Position numbers and translations under genes: made by a program. Below are positions 25,117 to 34,191 of a DNA stretch of 64,000 bases, piece after piece; positions within the stretch are counted from its first letter, which is position 1; each line of letters opens with the position of its first letter. The notes below the pieces were generated by a model that saw only the letters and a list, made by a program, of their open reading frames with translations, searched no databases and had not been told where the DNA came from. Source of the DNA: Exiguobacterium mexicanum (GTDB lineage Bacteria; Bacillota; Bacilli; Exiguobacteriales; Exiguobacteriaceae); the NCBI RefSeq assembly GCF_005960665.1, contig NZ_CP040676.1, forward strand, positions 1,064,501 to 1,128,500, in the 5' to 3' direction.

Positions 25117-26093
25117 TGAAAACGTTTATTGAAGCGATCAATGAAGCGATTCATGAAGAGATGGAACGCGATGAGAACGTCTTCGTGCTCGGGGAAGATG
25201 TCGGCGTCCGAGGCGGTGTGTTCCGCGCGACCCAAGGCTTGATTGAGAAGTACGGCGAGGACCGCGTCATCGATGCGCCACTCGCCGAGAGCGCAATCGC
25301 AGGTGTCGGAATCGGAGCGGCCATGTATGGCATGCGTCCGATTGCCGAAATGCAATTCGCCGACTTCATCATGCCGGCGGTCAACCAAATCGTCTCGGAA
25401 GCGGCGAAAATCCGCTATCGTTCAAATAACGATTGGACGTGCCCGATGGTCATCCGTGCACCGTTCGGCGGTGGAATCCATGGTGCGCTCTATCACTCTC
25501 AATCGGTCGAGGCGATGTTCAACTCGACGCCTGGACTCAAGGTCGTCATCCCGTCCGATCCGGTCGATGCGAAAGGGTTGCTTAAGGCAGCCATTCGTTC
25601 GAATGACCCGGTTCTCTTCTTTGAGCACAAACGGGCGTATCGTCTATTGAAGTCGGAACTCCCGACCGAAGAGTATACGGTCGAGATCGGCAAGGCCGCC
25701 GTCAAGCGGGAAGGTGACGATATCACGATCATCACGTACGGTCTGTGCGTCCACATGGCCCAGGAAGCGGCGAAGACGCTTGAAGCCGAAGGGGTCAGCA
25801 CGCACATCCTCGATTTGCGCACAATTTATCCGCTCGACCAAGACGCCATCGTCGAATCCGTCAAGAAAACCGGGAAAGTGCTCCTCGTCACCGAGGACAA
25901 TAAAGAAGGCAGCATCATCGGGGAAGTCGCGGCCATCATCGCTGAGAAAGCACTATTTGAACTCGATGCGCCGATCGAACGTCTGGCGGGACCGGACGTT
26001 CCGTCGATGCCGTATGCACCACCGATGGAGAAATTCTTCATCGTCTCCCCTGAAAAAATCGCGGAGCGGGCACGTCAGCTCGCCGCCTTTTAA
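25116..26093 (+). CDS. bkdAB: Branched-chain 2-oxoacid dehydrogenase E1 beta
   Basis: The 325-residue protein is a standard E1 beta subunit: VLGEDVGVRGGVFRAT near 23, PLAESAIAGVGIGAAM near 56 and the VTEDNKEGSIIGEV segment in the C-terminal third. It forms the alpha2beta2 tetramer with BkdAA. The start overlaps the bkdAA stop as TGATG with GAGGAGG upstream. Confidence 0.96.
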   Translation: MKTFIEAINEAIHEEMERDENVFVLGEDVGVRGGVFRATQGLIEKYGEDRVIDAPLAESAIAGVGIGAAMYGMRPIAEMQFADFIMPAVNQIVSEAAKIRYRSNNDWTCPMVIRAPFGGGIHGALYHSQSVEAMFNSTPGLKVVIPSDPVDAKGLLKAAIRSNDPVLFFEHKRAYRLLKSELPTEEYTVEIGKAAVKREGDDITIITYGLCVHMAQEAAKTLEAEGVSTHILDLRTIYPLDQDAIVESVKKTGKVLLVTEDNKEGSIIGEVAAIIAEKALFELDAPIERLAGPDVPSMPYAPPMEKFFIVSPEKIAERARQLAAF

Positions 26094-26104
26094 GGAGGGG
26101 TCAT

Positions 26105-27448
26105 ATGGAACAGACAATTAAAATGCCACAGCTCGGGGAAAGTGTCACCGAGGGGACGATCACGACGTTTCTCGTCAAACCAGGTGACCGCGTCGAGGAG
26201 TATGAGCCGCTCGCCGAGGTCATGACCGATAAAGTGACGGCTGAGATCCCGGCGACGAGTGCCGGCGTCGTGAAAGAAATGTTAATCAGTGAAGGGGACA
26301 CGGTCGCCGTCGGCACGCCAGTCCTCATCATGGAAGTCGAAGGTGCCGAGTCTACACCGGCAAAAGCAGAACCGAAAGCAGAACCGGCACAAGTCGAATC
26401 GGCCCCGGTCGAGACGAAGCAAGCGGTCACTGCCGCGTCGGCCGCCCCGCGAAAACAGAATAATGGACGTTTCTCGCCGGCGGTCATCCGACTCGCCAAT
26501 GAGAATGCGATCGACTTGAACGAGCTCGACGGCAGCGGCCTCGGTGGTCGCATCACGCGCAAAGATGTCCTCCGCTACTTGTCAGAAGGTCGTCCGGTCA
26601 AACCGGAAGCGGCGACGCAGACGCCAGTCCAAGAGACGATGACCCAAGTGAAGCTCGAAGTGCCTGAAACAGTTGCTGCCCCGGCTGTAACGCCAGCTGC
26701 CCCGGCTGTAACGCCAGCTGCTACGACTTCTGCTGACGTCTCAACGGACCGCGTCGAGTTGATTCCGACGGCCGGTGTCCGTCAAGCGATCGCGAGCAAC
26801 ATGGTCCGCTCGAAACATGAGGCCCCGCATGCGTGGCTCATGATCGAGGTCGATGTGACGAACCTCGTCTCAGCGCGGGCCAAGTTGAAAGACGAGTTCT
26901 TCAAGCGCGAAGGTGTCAAACTGACATTCATGCCGTTCTTTATGAAGGCGGCGATCGAGGCGTTGAAAAAACATCCGATGATGAACTCGGAATGGGCGGG
27001 CGATCACATCAAAGTCCATCAAGATATCCATCTGTCGGTCGCCGTCGCAGCGAACGACGCCCTCTACGTCCCGGTCATCAAACATGCGGACGAGAAGAAC
27101 ATCAAAGGGCTCGCTGTCGCCCTTCAAGACGTGGCGGCCCGTGCCCGCGGCAACCGTTTGAAAGCGGACGAGATGCGCGGTGGCACGTTCACGATCAACA
27201 ATACGGGTGCGTTCGGTTCGATTCAATCGGCGCCGATCTTGAACTATCCGCAAGCGGCCATCCTGTCGGTCGAGTCAATCGTGAAACGTCCCGTTTGGGT
27301 GAATGGGATGTTCGCAGCGCGTGATATGGTCAACTTGTGTATGTCGGTCGACCACCGTGTCCTCGACGGTCTCGTCGCCGGTCAATTCTTGCAGGCGATC
27401 AAGCAGTCGCTCGAATCGATCGATCCAGACACGTATACGCTCTATTGA
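26105..27448 (+). CDS. bkdB: Branched-chain dihydrolipoamide acyltransferase E2
   Basis: The 447-residue protein has one lipoyl domain (1-78, lipoylated Lys43 in MTDKVTAE), an Ala/Pro-rich linker, a peripheral-subunit-binding domain (about 118-160, RFSPAVIRLANENAID), a second Ala/Pro linker and the catalytic domain with the active-site MSVDHRVLDG near the C-terminus. It forms the core of the complex and passes the acyl group to CoA. The second linker contains two exact tandem 21-base copies (26675-26716). It is the last gene of the operon, followed by a terminator. Confidence 0.95.
   Translation: MEQTIKMPQLGESVTEGTITTFLVKPGDRVEEYEPLAEVMTDKVTAEIPATSAGVVKEMLISEGDTVAVGTPVLIMEVEGAESTPAKAEPKAEPAQVESAPVETKQAVTAASAAPRKQNNGRFSPAVIRLANENAIDLNELDGSGLGGRITRKDVLRYLSEGRPVKPEAATQTPVQETMTQVKLEVPETVAAPAVTPAAPAVTPAATTSADVSTDRVELIPTAGVRQAIASNMVRSKHEAPHAWLMIEVDVTNLVSARAKLKDEFFKREGVKLTFMPFFMKAAIEALKKHPMMNSEWAGDHIKVHQDIHLSVAVAANDALYVPVIKHADEKNIKGLAVALQDVAARARGNRLKADEMRGGTFTINNTGAFGSIQSAPILNYPQAAILSVESIVKRPVWVNGMFAARDMVNLCMSVDHRVLDGLVAGQFLQAIKQSLESIDPDTYTLY
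26675..26716 (+). repeat. Two tandem 21-bp repeats in the bkdB linker
   Basis: Units 26675-26695 and 26696-26716 are identical and in frame, encoding two seven-residue Ala/Pro units (AAPAVTP). A copy-number change would lengthen or shorten only the flexible linker. Confidence 0.9.
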
Positions 27449-27454
27449 TTCACG

Positions 27455-27484
27455 TCCTGCCTTCGATCGAGGGCAGGATTTTTC
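27455..27484 (+). terminator. Terminator of the bkd operon
   Basis: TCCTGCC pairs with GGCAGGA, with inner TCG/CGA pairs, followed by TTTTT. Confidence 0.85.
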
Positions 27485-27490
27485 ATATGG

Positions 27491-27521
27491 AAAATAAAAA
27501 AGCCACGGAATTTTCCGTGGC
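27491..27521 (-). terminator. Terminator of spo0M
   Basis: A perfect 9-bp stem (GCCACGGAA / TTCCGTGGC) has a T run on the minus-strand side, just downstream of the spo0M stop. Confidence 0.85.
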
Positions 27522-27529
27522 AACATGGT

Positions 27530-28306
27530 TCAGATGGAACGTTCAATCAATGCCTCGAGATCGCGGCGAATCCGTTCGGGCGAGGCGAGCTCGGTGTTCG
27601 TATAGCTGAGTCGGTGCGTCGACTCGTCGGTCCCCGTCAAGTCGGCGAACAGGCTGCCGAGATTATGGACGCTCTTGTCGACTTGAATCAATAAGTCTAG
27701 AGACGACTCCGTTTGGAGCATGACGACTTCGAGCTCATCGAGTTTGCGTCCATAGCTCGTTCCGTTCGGTGAATATTCGAGTTCTTGGGCAATCGGGAGA
27801 CGGCCGGAACGATGGCGGGCCGGGAGCATCTCCGTATCAGCCTTCTTCAAGCGGAAGCCGATGTCGTCGAGCACGTCGAGGACGACCTGTTGAGCGTGGT
27901 TCGGTTTGACGAGAATCGAGTCCTCGTCTTTCGGGTCGACGGCCTGGGCGATATCGAGACCGGTCTCAATCCACGATTTCGATTGGCTGACCGAAATCGG
28001 CGTGTTGAACGGCACGTCGATCGTGAACGGGATTTCTTTCACTTCGTCGGGACCAATCATGAACGGCGCTTCGTTCAACAAAATCTTCTCAATCGTGAAC
28101 GTCGAGTACGTTGTCTTGTCGTTCACCTCATGCTTATAGAGCGTGTTGAAGAAGATGTAAATCCGGTCGACCGATTGCTCGGTGCTGCCGCCCTTGATAT
28201 GGACGACACCATCGAGCGTCCCGCCTGGCACACAGGCGTTCTCCGCGAGCCGTGTATCGACCGTCGCGGCACCGATCCCAATCGATGATAATAACTTTTT
28301 GAACAT
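27530..28306 (-). CDS. spo0M: Spo0M-family (arrestin-like) protein
   Basis: The 258-residue protein (from the ATG at 28306, AGGAGG upstream) shows the Spo0M pattern MFKKLLSSIGIGAATVDTRL, an arrestin-like beta-sandwich with CVPGGTLDGVVHIKGGS near 27 and the IPFTIDVPFNTPIS segment, and a C-terminal acidic/helical region. In Bacillus Spo0M modulates sporulation entry and has been linked to cytoskeleton and cell shape; homologues are common in non-sporulating bacteria. It lies alone between two terminators and is divergent from the methyltransferase. In this probably non-sporulating organism the role is open. Confidence 0.85.
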   Translation of the reverse strand: MFKKLLSSIGIGAATVDTRLAENACVPGGTLDGVVHIKGGSTEQSVDRIYIFFNTLYKHEVNDKTTYSTFTIEKILLNEAPFMIGPDEVKEIPFTIDVPFNTPISVSQSKSWIETGLDIAQAVDPKDEDSILVKPNHAQQVVLDVLDDIGFRLKKADTEMLPARHRSGRLPIAQELEYSPNGTSYGRKLDELEVVMLQTESSLDLLIQVDKSVHNLGSLFADLTGTDESTHRLSYTNTELASPERIRRDLEALIERSI

Positions 28307-28405
28307 ACAATAATCCTCCTTTGACGTTTGCACGTGTTCGTGTAATAGTATGTACGAATACACGTGAACAAAAGTTTCGAAACTATTGAAAAAAGGATGA
28401 ACGCA

Positions 28406-29590
28406 GTGGAATATACAGAGTTAAAACAGCGACTCGCTGATGTGATTCGCCAGAACGAGCTCGTGACGGCGACAATCAGCCAACCGCGTCAAAAGTCGAA
28501 CGATTTGCGCCGGGTCAAATTGAAGCCGGTCCTGTTGAAAGGCGAGTACCATATACAGTTCGAATACCAATTTGAACGGGTGATGAAACATAAAAATCTC
28601 ACACCGGACGAGGCGGTCATCGAGCTCGATGAATTGCTCGAGACGTTCCGCCAAGGTCAGTTCCAGTTGACGGCGTCCGAGGTCCACTTTCAACTGTCTA
28701 AAAAGTTCAAAGTGACGTTCAAAGAACGTGAGACGGCCGTCAAACAAGTGAAGCTGAACCATAACCGCGAGAAGCAGTATGTGTTACCGCTCGATGAACC
28801 GGTACCGTTCCTCATCCGCCTCGGCGTCCAGTCCGAGGACGGAAAAGTGAAGCGTCAAAAATACGACAAGTTCAAACAAATCAACCGCTTCCTCGAGTTT
28901 ATCGAAGACTCAATCAAACATTTACCGACCGACCGGACCGTCCGGATTCTCGATTTCGGCTCAGGGAAGTCATATTTGACGTTCGCCCTCTATCACTTCT
29001 TGCATGAAATGAAAGGCTATGACGTCCATATCACAGGGCTCGATTTGAAGAAGGAAGTCATCGAAGAATGTGCCGGGATTGCCCGTGACCTCGGCTATGA
29101 GCGCCTCGAGTTTCTCGTCGGGGACATCAACGAGTTCGAAGGCGAGACGGCGGTCGATATGGTCGTCACGCTTCATGCCTGTGACGTCGCGACGGACATG
29201 GCGCTCGCCCGGGCCGTTCGCTGGGGAGCTAAAGTCATCTTGAGCGTCCCTTGTTGTCAAAAAGAATTGAATCGTCAACTCGAGGCGCCGAGCCTCGACG
29301 TCATGCTGCAGCATGGACTCGTCAAAGAACGGTTCGCGGCGCTCGCCACCGATTCGATTCGGGCCGAATTACTTGGACTCGTCGGCTATGAGGCGCAACT
29401 GCTCGAGTTCATCGACATGGAGCACACGCCGAAAAACATCCTGATTCGGGCGTATCTCACGAACCGGGAAGCGACCGCTGAAGCGCGGGCCCGCTATGTG
29501 GCCTTCAAGACGCTGTTGAACGCGACACCGTTCCTCGAAGGACAATTGAGCGATAGACTTGTCCTAACCGATCCACTAGACGTAAAATAA
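28406..29590 (+). CDS. SAM-dependent methyltransferase (Methyltransf_32-like)
   Basis: The protein (394 residues from the GTG at 28406) has an uncharacterised N-terminal half and a class I methyltransferase half with the SAM loop [19 protein letters not shown] (about 191-209), acidic-loop [11 protein letters not shown], and the downstream motifs [12 protein letters not shown] and SVPCCQKEL. The last two are characteristic of the family that includes eukaryotic GSTCD-like proteins and bacterial proteins of unknown target; RNA is a plausible substrate. The start is uncertain: AAAGGA is well spaced for the GTG at 28406, while an ATG at 28397 and a GTG at 28364 are in frame but poorly placed. Confidence 0.78.
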   Translation: MEYTELKQRLADVIRQNELVTATISQPRQKSNDLRRVKLKPVLLKGEYHIQFEYQFERVMKHKNLTPDEAVIELDELLETFRQGQFQLTASEVHFQLSKKFKVTFKERETAVKQVKLNHNREKQYVLPLDEPVPFLIRLGVQSEDGKVKRQKYDKFKQINRFLEFIEDSIKHLPTDRTVRILDFGSGKSYLTFALYHFLHEMKGYDVHITGLDLKKEVIEECAGIARDLGYERLEFLVGDINEFEGETAVDMVVTLHACDVATDMALARAVRWGAKVILSVPCCQKELNRQLEAPSLDVMLQHGLVKERFAALATDSIRAELLGLVGYEAQLLEFIDMEHTPKNILIRAYLTNREATAEARARYVAFKTLLNATPFLEGQLSDRLVLTDPLDVK

Positions 29591-29624
29591 GAAAGAACAG
29601 ACGCAAGTCGAAAGGGGAAACAAT

Positions 29625-30053
29625 ATGGATTTTCAATTATACTTTCAAGATGTAGTCGAACAAGCTCGCAATGAGGTACGCGCTGCAGGGTACACAGAAC
29701 TCACGACACCGGAAGAAGTCGACGCGGCGTTAACAAAAGAAGGCAAAACGCTCGTGCTCGTCAACTCGGTATGTGGCTGTGCTGGTGGCATCGCTCGTCC
29801 GGCAGCAGCGTACGTGAACAAGATGGAAGGCGTCAAACCGGACCAGTTCGTGACTGTGTTCGCGGGTCAAGACCGTGAAGCGACGGACCGGGCCCGTGAA
29901 TACTTCGAAGGTTACGCCCCGTCGTCACCATCGATCGCGCTGTTAGAAGACGGCAATATTGTCACGATGGTCGAACGGAGCACGATCGAGTCATCGACGG
30001 CCGAAGAGCTCGTCGAGCAGTTACAGACGTTGTTCGATATTTACTACGCCTAA
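29625..30053 (+). CDS. brxB: Bacilliredoxin BrxB (YqiW type)
   Basis: The 142-residue protein is a thioredoxin-fold bacilliredoxin with the CGC active site at Cys50-Gly51-Cys52 (NSVCGCAGG), the family hallmark. It removes bacillithiol from bacillithiolated proteins after oxidative stress. In B. subtilis yqiW also lies just downstream of the bkd region. An AAAGGGGA site precedes the ATG, and a hairpin terminator follows, so it is probably monocistronic. Confidence 0.93.
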   Translation: MDFQLYFQDVVEQARNEVRAAGYTELTTPEEVDAALTKEGKTLVLVNSVCGCAGGIARPAAAYVNKMEGVKPDQFVTVFAGQDREATDRAREYFEGYAPSSPSIALLEDGNIVTMVERSTIESSTAEELVEQLQTLFDIYYA

Positions 30054-30060
30054 GAAGTGA

Positions 30061-30088
30061 GCGCAGAGGCATTGCCTTTGCGCTTTTC
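30061..30088 (+). terminator. Terminator after brxB
   Basis: GCGCAGAGGC and GCCTTTGCGC form a hairpin (one G-T pair) with ATT loop, followed by TTTTCCTT. Confidence 0.75.
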
Positions 30089-30108
30089 CTTAAGAAGGGA
30101 TCGATGAG

Positions 30109-30450
30109 ATGGAACCAGTCGTCAAAATCATGAGCGAGGCCGAATATACGATTGCTTTGTCGCGCGGCGAGATCAACGAGCCGACCCTCCAGACGGAAGG
30201 TTATATTCGTTGTTGCACCCCGCAACAGATCGGCAAATTCGTGCGTCGACATTATCATGGGGAGCGAGTCGTGCTCGTCTCGTTCCATGTCGGACGTCTC
30301 GGCGGCCTGCTCCACTACGAGTTTGACGAGGACGGGGAACGCTATCCCCACGTGTATAGCGCCATCCCGATCGCGTCGGTCAAACGGGTGCAGCCCTACG
30401 GCTCTCGCGACAACGGTACGGTCACTTATTTTGCTTACGAGCGAATGTGA
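30109..30450 (+). CDS. DUF952 domain protein
   Basis: The 113-residue protein matches the DUF952 pattern: an N-terminal IMSEAEYTIALSRGEI, the GYIRCCTPQQI segment (usually GFIHLST, so the His is Cys here), LHYEFDEDGERYPHVYSAIPI and a short C-terminus. DUF952 proteins resemble glutathione S-transferase-associated or ADP-ribosyltransferase-like small folds; no function is established. A GAAGGGA site precedes the ATG. The terminator overlaps the last codons. Confidence 0.75.
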   Translation: MEPVVKIMSEAEYTIALSRGEINEPTLQTEGYIRCCTPQQIGKFVRRHYHGERVVLVSFHVGRLGGLLHYEFDEDGERYPHVYSAIPIASVKRVQPYGSRDNGTVTYFAYERM

Positions 30451-30463
30451 CCGTATTTTTTTT
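30417..30463 (+). terminator. Terminator overlapping the end of the DUF952 gene
   Basis: A perfect 9-bp stem (TACGGTCAC / GTGACCGTA) encloses the last codons and stop, followed by eight T. Confidence 0.8.
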
Positions 30464-30589
30464 ATATTTTATGCATGAATATACTTTACAAGTAATAATT
30501 ATGTGTATATAGTGGTTGAAGAACAAGTCGGACATATGATGAGTTGAAGAACAGTTGAGCACTATTCACATATATGTCATAATTTTTTT

Positions 30590-30604
30590 AAAGTTCTGAT
30601 AATT
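30590..30604 (+). promoter_or_regulatory. CodY-box-like sequence upstream of artP
   Basis: AAAGTTCTGATAATT matches the CodY consensus AATTTTCWGAAAATT at 12 of 15 positions. It lies 30 bases before the artP start in an unusually AT-rich 160-base intergenic region. CodY control of an amino acid importer would be expected. Confidence 0.4.
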
Positions 30605-30634
30605 TCATCCTATATGAAGAAAGGGACGATGAAT

Positions 30635-31423
30635 ATGAAAAAAGGTTTTCTAGCATTATGTATCGCAAGTCTTGCCGCTTTCACGGTAGCTTGTGGGGCA
30701 GACGTGAACGAAGGAGGTTCGACGTCGACCGATGAGAAGGATAAAGTCATCGTCATGGGGACGAGTGCGGACTACTTCCCATATGAGTTCGTCGATACGG
30801 CGAACGGCGACGAGATCGTCGGTTTCGATATCGACATCGCCAAGCAAGTGGCCGAGAACATGGGCTATGAATTGAAAATTGAAGACATGGATTTCGGTAG
30901 CCTACTCGGGGCGCTGAACGCTGGCCGTGTCGATTTCGTCATGGCAGGTATGACACCGACAGAAGAACGAAAAGAGAACGCTGATTTCTCAGACATCTAC
31001 TTCACGGCGAAGAACTTGATCTTGTCAAAAGGGGATGCCATCCAGTCGCTTGAAGATTTAGACGGGAAACAAGTCGGGGTCCAACTTGGTTCGATTCAAG
31101 AAGGAATCGCTAAAGAACAAATCCCGGGCGCTGAAATTGTCGCCTTGAACAAGATCCCGGAGATCATCCAGGAAATCAAGACTGGTCGCATCGATGCAAT
31201 GGTCATCGAGGATACGGTCGCGAAGAAATACCTCGACCAAGACAGCGAACTTTCAACGTTTGAAATCGTCGACGAGGAAGAGGCCGGTTCTGCCGCCGCC
31301 TTCCGTAAGGACGATGAGCTCCGCGATCAATTCAATGAAGAATTGAACAAGATGATTGATTCAGGAGAAATCGAGAAGTTGGCACAAAAATGGTTCGAAC
31401 AAGAAGCAGCACCAGCTGAATAA
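30635..31423 (+). CDS. artP: Amino acid (probably arginine) ABC transporter substrate-binding lipoprotein
   Basis: The 262-residue protein has a lipoprotein signal (lipobox TVAC, Cys about residue 20) and a type 3 periplasmic-binding fold with the family signature DYFPYEFVD, GFDIDIAKQVAENMGYELKIED and the FVMAGMTPTEERKE segment. It captures a polar amino acid outside the membrane. The order binding protein-permease-ATPase beside the bacilliredoxin gene equals B. subtilis yqiXYZ (artPQR), hence the arginine assignment, which is inference from synteny. The ATG at 30635 fits the AAAGGGA site best. Confidence 0.88.
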   Translation: MKKGFLALCIASLAAFTVACGADVNEGGSTSTDEKDKVIVMGTSADYFPYEFVDTANGDEIVGFDIDIAKQVAENMGYELKIEDMDFGSLLGALNAGRVDFVMAGMTPTEERKENADFSDIYFTAKNLILSKGDAIQSLEDLDGKQVGVQLGSIQEGIAKEQIPGAEIVALNKIPEIIQEIKTGRIDAMVIEDTVAKKYLDQDSELSTFEIVDEEEAGSAAAFRKDDELRDQFNEELNKMIDSGEIEKLAQKWFEQEAAPAE

Positions 31424-31432
31424 AGATTGAAG

Positions 31433-31465
31433 AAGGCTGACTGAAAATATCAGTCAGCCTTTTTT
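31433..31465 (+). terminator. Intercistronic terminator-like hairpin between artP and artQ
   Basis: A perfect 12-bp stem (AAGGCTGACTGA / TCAGTCAGCCTT) with a T run sits between the genes, and the artQ ribosome site AGGAGG follows the T run directly. Partial termination, or 3' protection of the artP message, would give more binding protein than permease. Confidence 0.85.
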
Positions 31466-31479
31466 AGGAGGAACTCACA

Positions 31480-32139
31480 ATGGATTTTAGTCGGATTTAT
31501 GATTCTATCCCGTATATTCTCGAAGGGATCCCGGTCATGTTTCAAGTCGTGCTCGTCTCAGCCTTGCTCGGGATCACGCTCGGGGTCGTCGTCGCCACAT
31601 TCAAGATCGTCCCAAACCGTCTCATCAACTTCATCGGGCACGCCTACACGGCCGTGTTCCGCGGGACACCGCTCATCTTGCAACTCGCGATCATCCACTT
31701 CGGGTTACCGCAATTGACCGGTTATATCACGACGCCGTATCAGTCGGCCGTCATCGCCTTCTCACTCAACTCGGCGGCGTATATCTCGGAAATCATTCGG
31801 GCCGGGATTCAAGCGGTCGATAAAGGCCAGTGGGAAGCGTCGGATGCCCTCGGCGTCCCGTACGTCAAACAACTGCGGTCAATCATCTTGCCGCAGGCGT
31901 TCAAAAACATCTTGCCGGCCCTCGTCAACGAGATGATCACGCTCACGAAAGAATCGGCGCTCGTCTCGACGGTCGGTGTGCTCGACATCATGCGTCGGGC
32001 GCAAATCGTCGGTGGGCAAAAGGCGATCTACTTTGAACCGCTCCTGTTTGCCGGTGTGATATACTTTACAATAGTGATGGTGTTGACGTATCTTGGTCAA
32101 CGTCTAGAAAAACGGCTTAGAAAGAGTGATGGCAGATGA
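31480..32139 (+). CDS. artQ: Amino acid ABC transporter permease
   Basis: The 219-residue protein is a HisM/GlnP-type permease with about five membrane helices. The EAA loop that docks the ATPase is [22 protein letters not shown] near 117-138. It forms the membrane channel for the ArtP substrate. AGGAGG precedes the ATG. The stop overlaps artR by 4 bases. Confidence 0.93.
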   Translation: MDFSRIYDSIPYILEGIPVMFQVVLVSALLGITLGVVVATFKIVPNRLINFIGHAYTAVFRGTPLILQLAIIHFGLPQLTGYITTPYQSAVIAFSLNSAAYISEIIRAGIQAVDKGQWEASDALGVPYVKQLRSIILPQAFKNILPALVNEMITLTKESALVSTVGVLDIMRRAQIVGGQKAIYFEPLLFAGVIYFTIVMVLTYLGQRLEKRLRKSDGR

Positions 32140-32858
32140 TACAAGTAAAGGATTTATACAAACAATTTGGTGACCTCGAGGTCCTCAAAGGCATTACGAC
32201 ATCGATTGAGAAAGGGGAAGTCGTCGCCGTCATCGGTCCGTCCGGTTCCGGGAAATCGACGTTCCTCCGTTGCTTGAACATGCTTGAAGTGCCGACGTCC
32301 GGCACGGTCAGCGTCGCCGGCTATGAGCTCACGAAAAAAGGGGCGAACGTCTCGAAGGCTCGTCAAAACATCGGCATGGTGTTCCAACAGTTCAACTTGT
32401 TCCCGCATATGAGCGTGCTCGACAATTTGACGTACGCGCCGATCAACGTCTTGAAAGTGAGCAAGGCCGAAGCAATCGAACGAGCTAAAAAGCTCCTCGA
32501 ACGCGTCGGATTATCGGAGAAGATTGACGCTTACCCGAGCCAACTGTCGGGTGGACAGAAGCAACGGGTCGCGATCGCCCGGGCGCTCGCCATGGAGCCG
32601 AACGTCATGTTGTTCGATGAGCCGACGTCGGCGCTCGACCCAGAGATGGTCAACGAAGTGCTCGACGTCATGAAAGGACTCGCCGATTCAGGGATGACGA
32701 TGGTCGTCGTCACGCACGAGATGGGCTTTGCCCGCGAAGTGGCGGACCGCGTCCTCTTTCTCGACGAAGGTATCTTGATGGAGGAAGGCAAACCGGCCGA
32801 CCTGCTCCTCAACCCGCAGACCGACCGCGCAAAACGCTTCTTAGAAAAAGTATTATAA
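32136..32858 (+). CDS. artR: Amino acid ABC transporter ATPase
   Basis: The 240-residue protein is a complete ABC subunit: Walker [10 protein letters not shown] near 34-42, Q-loop [17 protein letters not shown], signature LSGGQKQR, Walker [14 protein letters not shown] and the VTHEMGFA switch. It powers ArtPQ. Length and sequence follow GlnQ/ArtR. Confidence 0.95.
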   Translation: MIQVKDLYKQFGDLEVLKGITTSIEKGEVVAVIGPSGSGKSTFLRCLNMLEVPTSGTVSVAGYELTKKGANVSKARQNIGMVFQQFNLFPHMSVLDNLTYAPINVLKVSKAEAIERAKKLLERVGLSEKIDAYPSQLSGGQKQRVAIARALAMEPNVMLFDEPTSALDPEMVNEVLDVMKGLADSGMTMVVVTHEMGFAREVADRVLFLDEGILMEEGKPADLLLNPQTDRAKRFLEKVL

Positions 32859-32897
32859 GTGAAAGATTCCATCTGATAACAGAAAGGGAGGATTTCT

Positions 32898-33572
32898 ATG
32901 AAGATCACCTACTATGGCCATGCGACCGTACAACTCGATATCGACGGGACATCCGTCTTGATCGACCCGTTCTTGACGAGCAACCCGCATACGGACGTCG
33001 ACCCGGCGAGCGTCAAAGCAGACTATATCCTGCTCACCCACGCTCATTTCGACCATATCGAAGACGTGGAACTGATCGCGAAACAGACGGGCGCGACAAT
33101 CGTCGCGACGCACGAACTGGCGACATATTATGAGAAAAAAGGCTATTCGGTCCACGGGATGAACATCGGGGGCGGCCATTCGTTTTCGTTCGGTCGCGTC
33201 ACGATGACGCAGGCTTTCCATAGCTCGAGTCTTGATATGGGGGACGTCCCGATCTACATGGGTATGCCGGGCGGGTTCATCATCGAGACAGAGGCGCTCA
33301 CGGTGTATCACGCCGGGGACACGGCCCTGTTCTCGGACATGAAACTGTACGGGGAGCGGTTCGATATCGACGTCGCGTTCCTCCCGATCGGTGACAACTT
33401 CACGATGGGACCGGTCGACGCACTCGATGCGGCGCACTGGCTCCAAGCGAAACGGGTCGTACCGATTCACTTCGACACGTTCCCACCCATCAAACAAGAC
33501 GCACAGGCTTTCTGCGATCAATTGCATCAACGCGGCCTCTTGATCGAGCCGAACACGACGATCGAGATTTGA
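32898..33572 (+). CDS. Metallo-beta-lactamase-fold hydrolase, UPF0173 family
   Basis: The 224-residue protein has the MBL metal motif [10 protein letters not shown] (about residues 50-59), a second His in [19 protein letters not shown] and the C-terminal [11 protein letters not shown]. This pattern fits the UPF0173 metal-dependent hydrolases such as B. subtilis YtkL, whose substrate is unknown. GGGAGG precedes the ATG. The stop overlaps the next start as ATGA-type coupling, so it is co-translated with the HD protein. Confidence 0.88.
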   Translation: MKITYYGHATVQLDIDGTSVLIDPFLTSNPHTDVDPASVKADYILLTHAHFDHIEDVELIAKQTGATIVATHELATYYEKKGYSVHGMNIGGGHSFSFGRVTMTQAFHSSSLDMGDVPIYMGMPGGFIIETEALTVYHAGDTALFSDMKLYGERFDIDVAFLPIGDNFTMGPVDALDAAHWLQAKRVVPIHFDTFPPIKQDAQAFCDQLHQRGLLIEPNTTIEI

Positions 33573-34159
33573 TGAGTCATCCAGCGGTGCTCGAGACCGA
33601 ACGGTACGTGACAAAGCTCCATGCCGGAGACCATACCGGGCATGACATGACTCATCTCGACCGCGTCCGCCGTTTGGCGATGCATCTCGCGGAAGGCGAG
33701 GTGGTCGATGGTCTCGCCTTGACGCTCGCGGCGCTCTTGCACGACGTCGAGGATGAGAAGCTCGGTCGCGAGGCGGGGCTCGTCGCGCGTCACTTGGACA
33801 CGTTAGCGCTCGACCCGAATCGACGGGCGCACGTCCTGACGATCATCGGCGAGACATCGTTCTCGAAACATAGAAGTCCATCGACGTTGGAAAGTGCCAT
33901 CCTGCAAGATGCGGATCGACTCGACGCGATTGGGGCGATCGGCATCGCCCGCACGTTCCAATTCGCGGGGTCACGCGGAACGGCTTTATATGACCCGAAC
34001 GATGCGACAAGTGCGGTCGCCCACTTCGATGATAAGTTGCTCCGGCTCGCGGATGGGATGCATACGGAACGGGCACGACAGATTGCTCGGGAACGCCACG
34101 CATTCATGGTCTCATTTTTGGACAGGTTCGAAGCGGAATGGACGGGACAAGACATATGA
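33572..34159 (+). CDS. HD-domain phosphohydrolase
   Basis: The 195-residue protein has the HD signature: His in HDMTHLDRV, HD in ALLHDVEDEKL near 52-62 and the late Asp in ILQDADRLDAIGAIGIARTF. Such YedJ/YpgQ-like proteins hydrolyse nucleotides or pyrophosphate; the substrate here is unknown. It is translated from an ATG overlapping the stop of the UPF0173 gene. Confidence 0.85.
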   Translation: MSHPAVLETERYVTKLHAGDHTGHDMTHLDRVRRLAMHLAEGEVVDGLALTLAALLHDVEDEKLGREAGLVARHLDTLALDPNRRAHVLTIIGETSFSKHRSPSTLESAILQDADRLDAIGAIGIARTFQFAGSRGTALYDPNDATSAVAHFDDKLLRLADGMHTERARQIARERHAFMVSFLDRFEAEWTGQDI

Positions 34160-34187
34160 AACGGCCGAGGAATCTCCTCGGCCGTTT
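34159..34187. terminator. Bidirectional terminator between the HD protein and fadH
   Basis: AAACGGCCGAGGA pairs with TCCTCGGCCGTTT around ATC, with a T tail on the plus strand and A/T-rich sequence on the other side. Confidence 0.85.
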
Positions 34188-34191
34188 TAGG

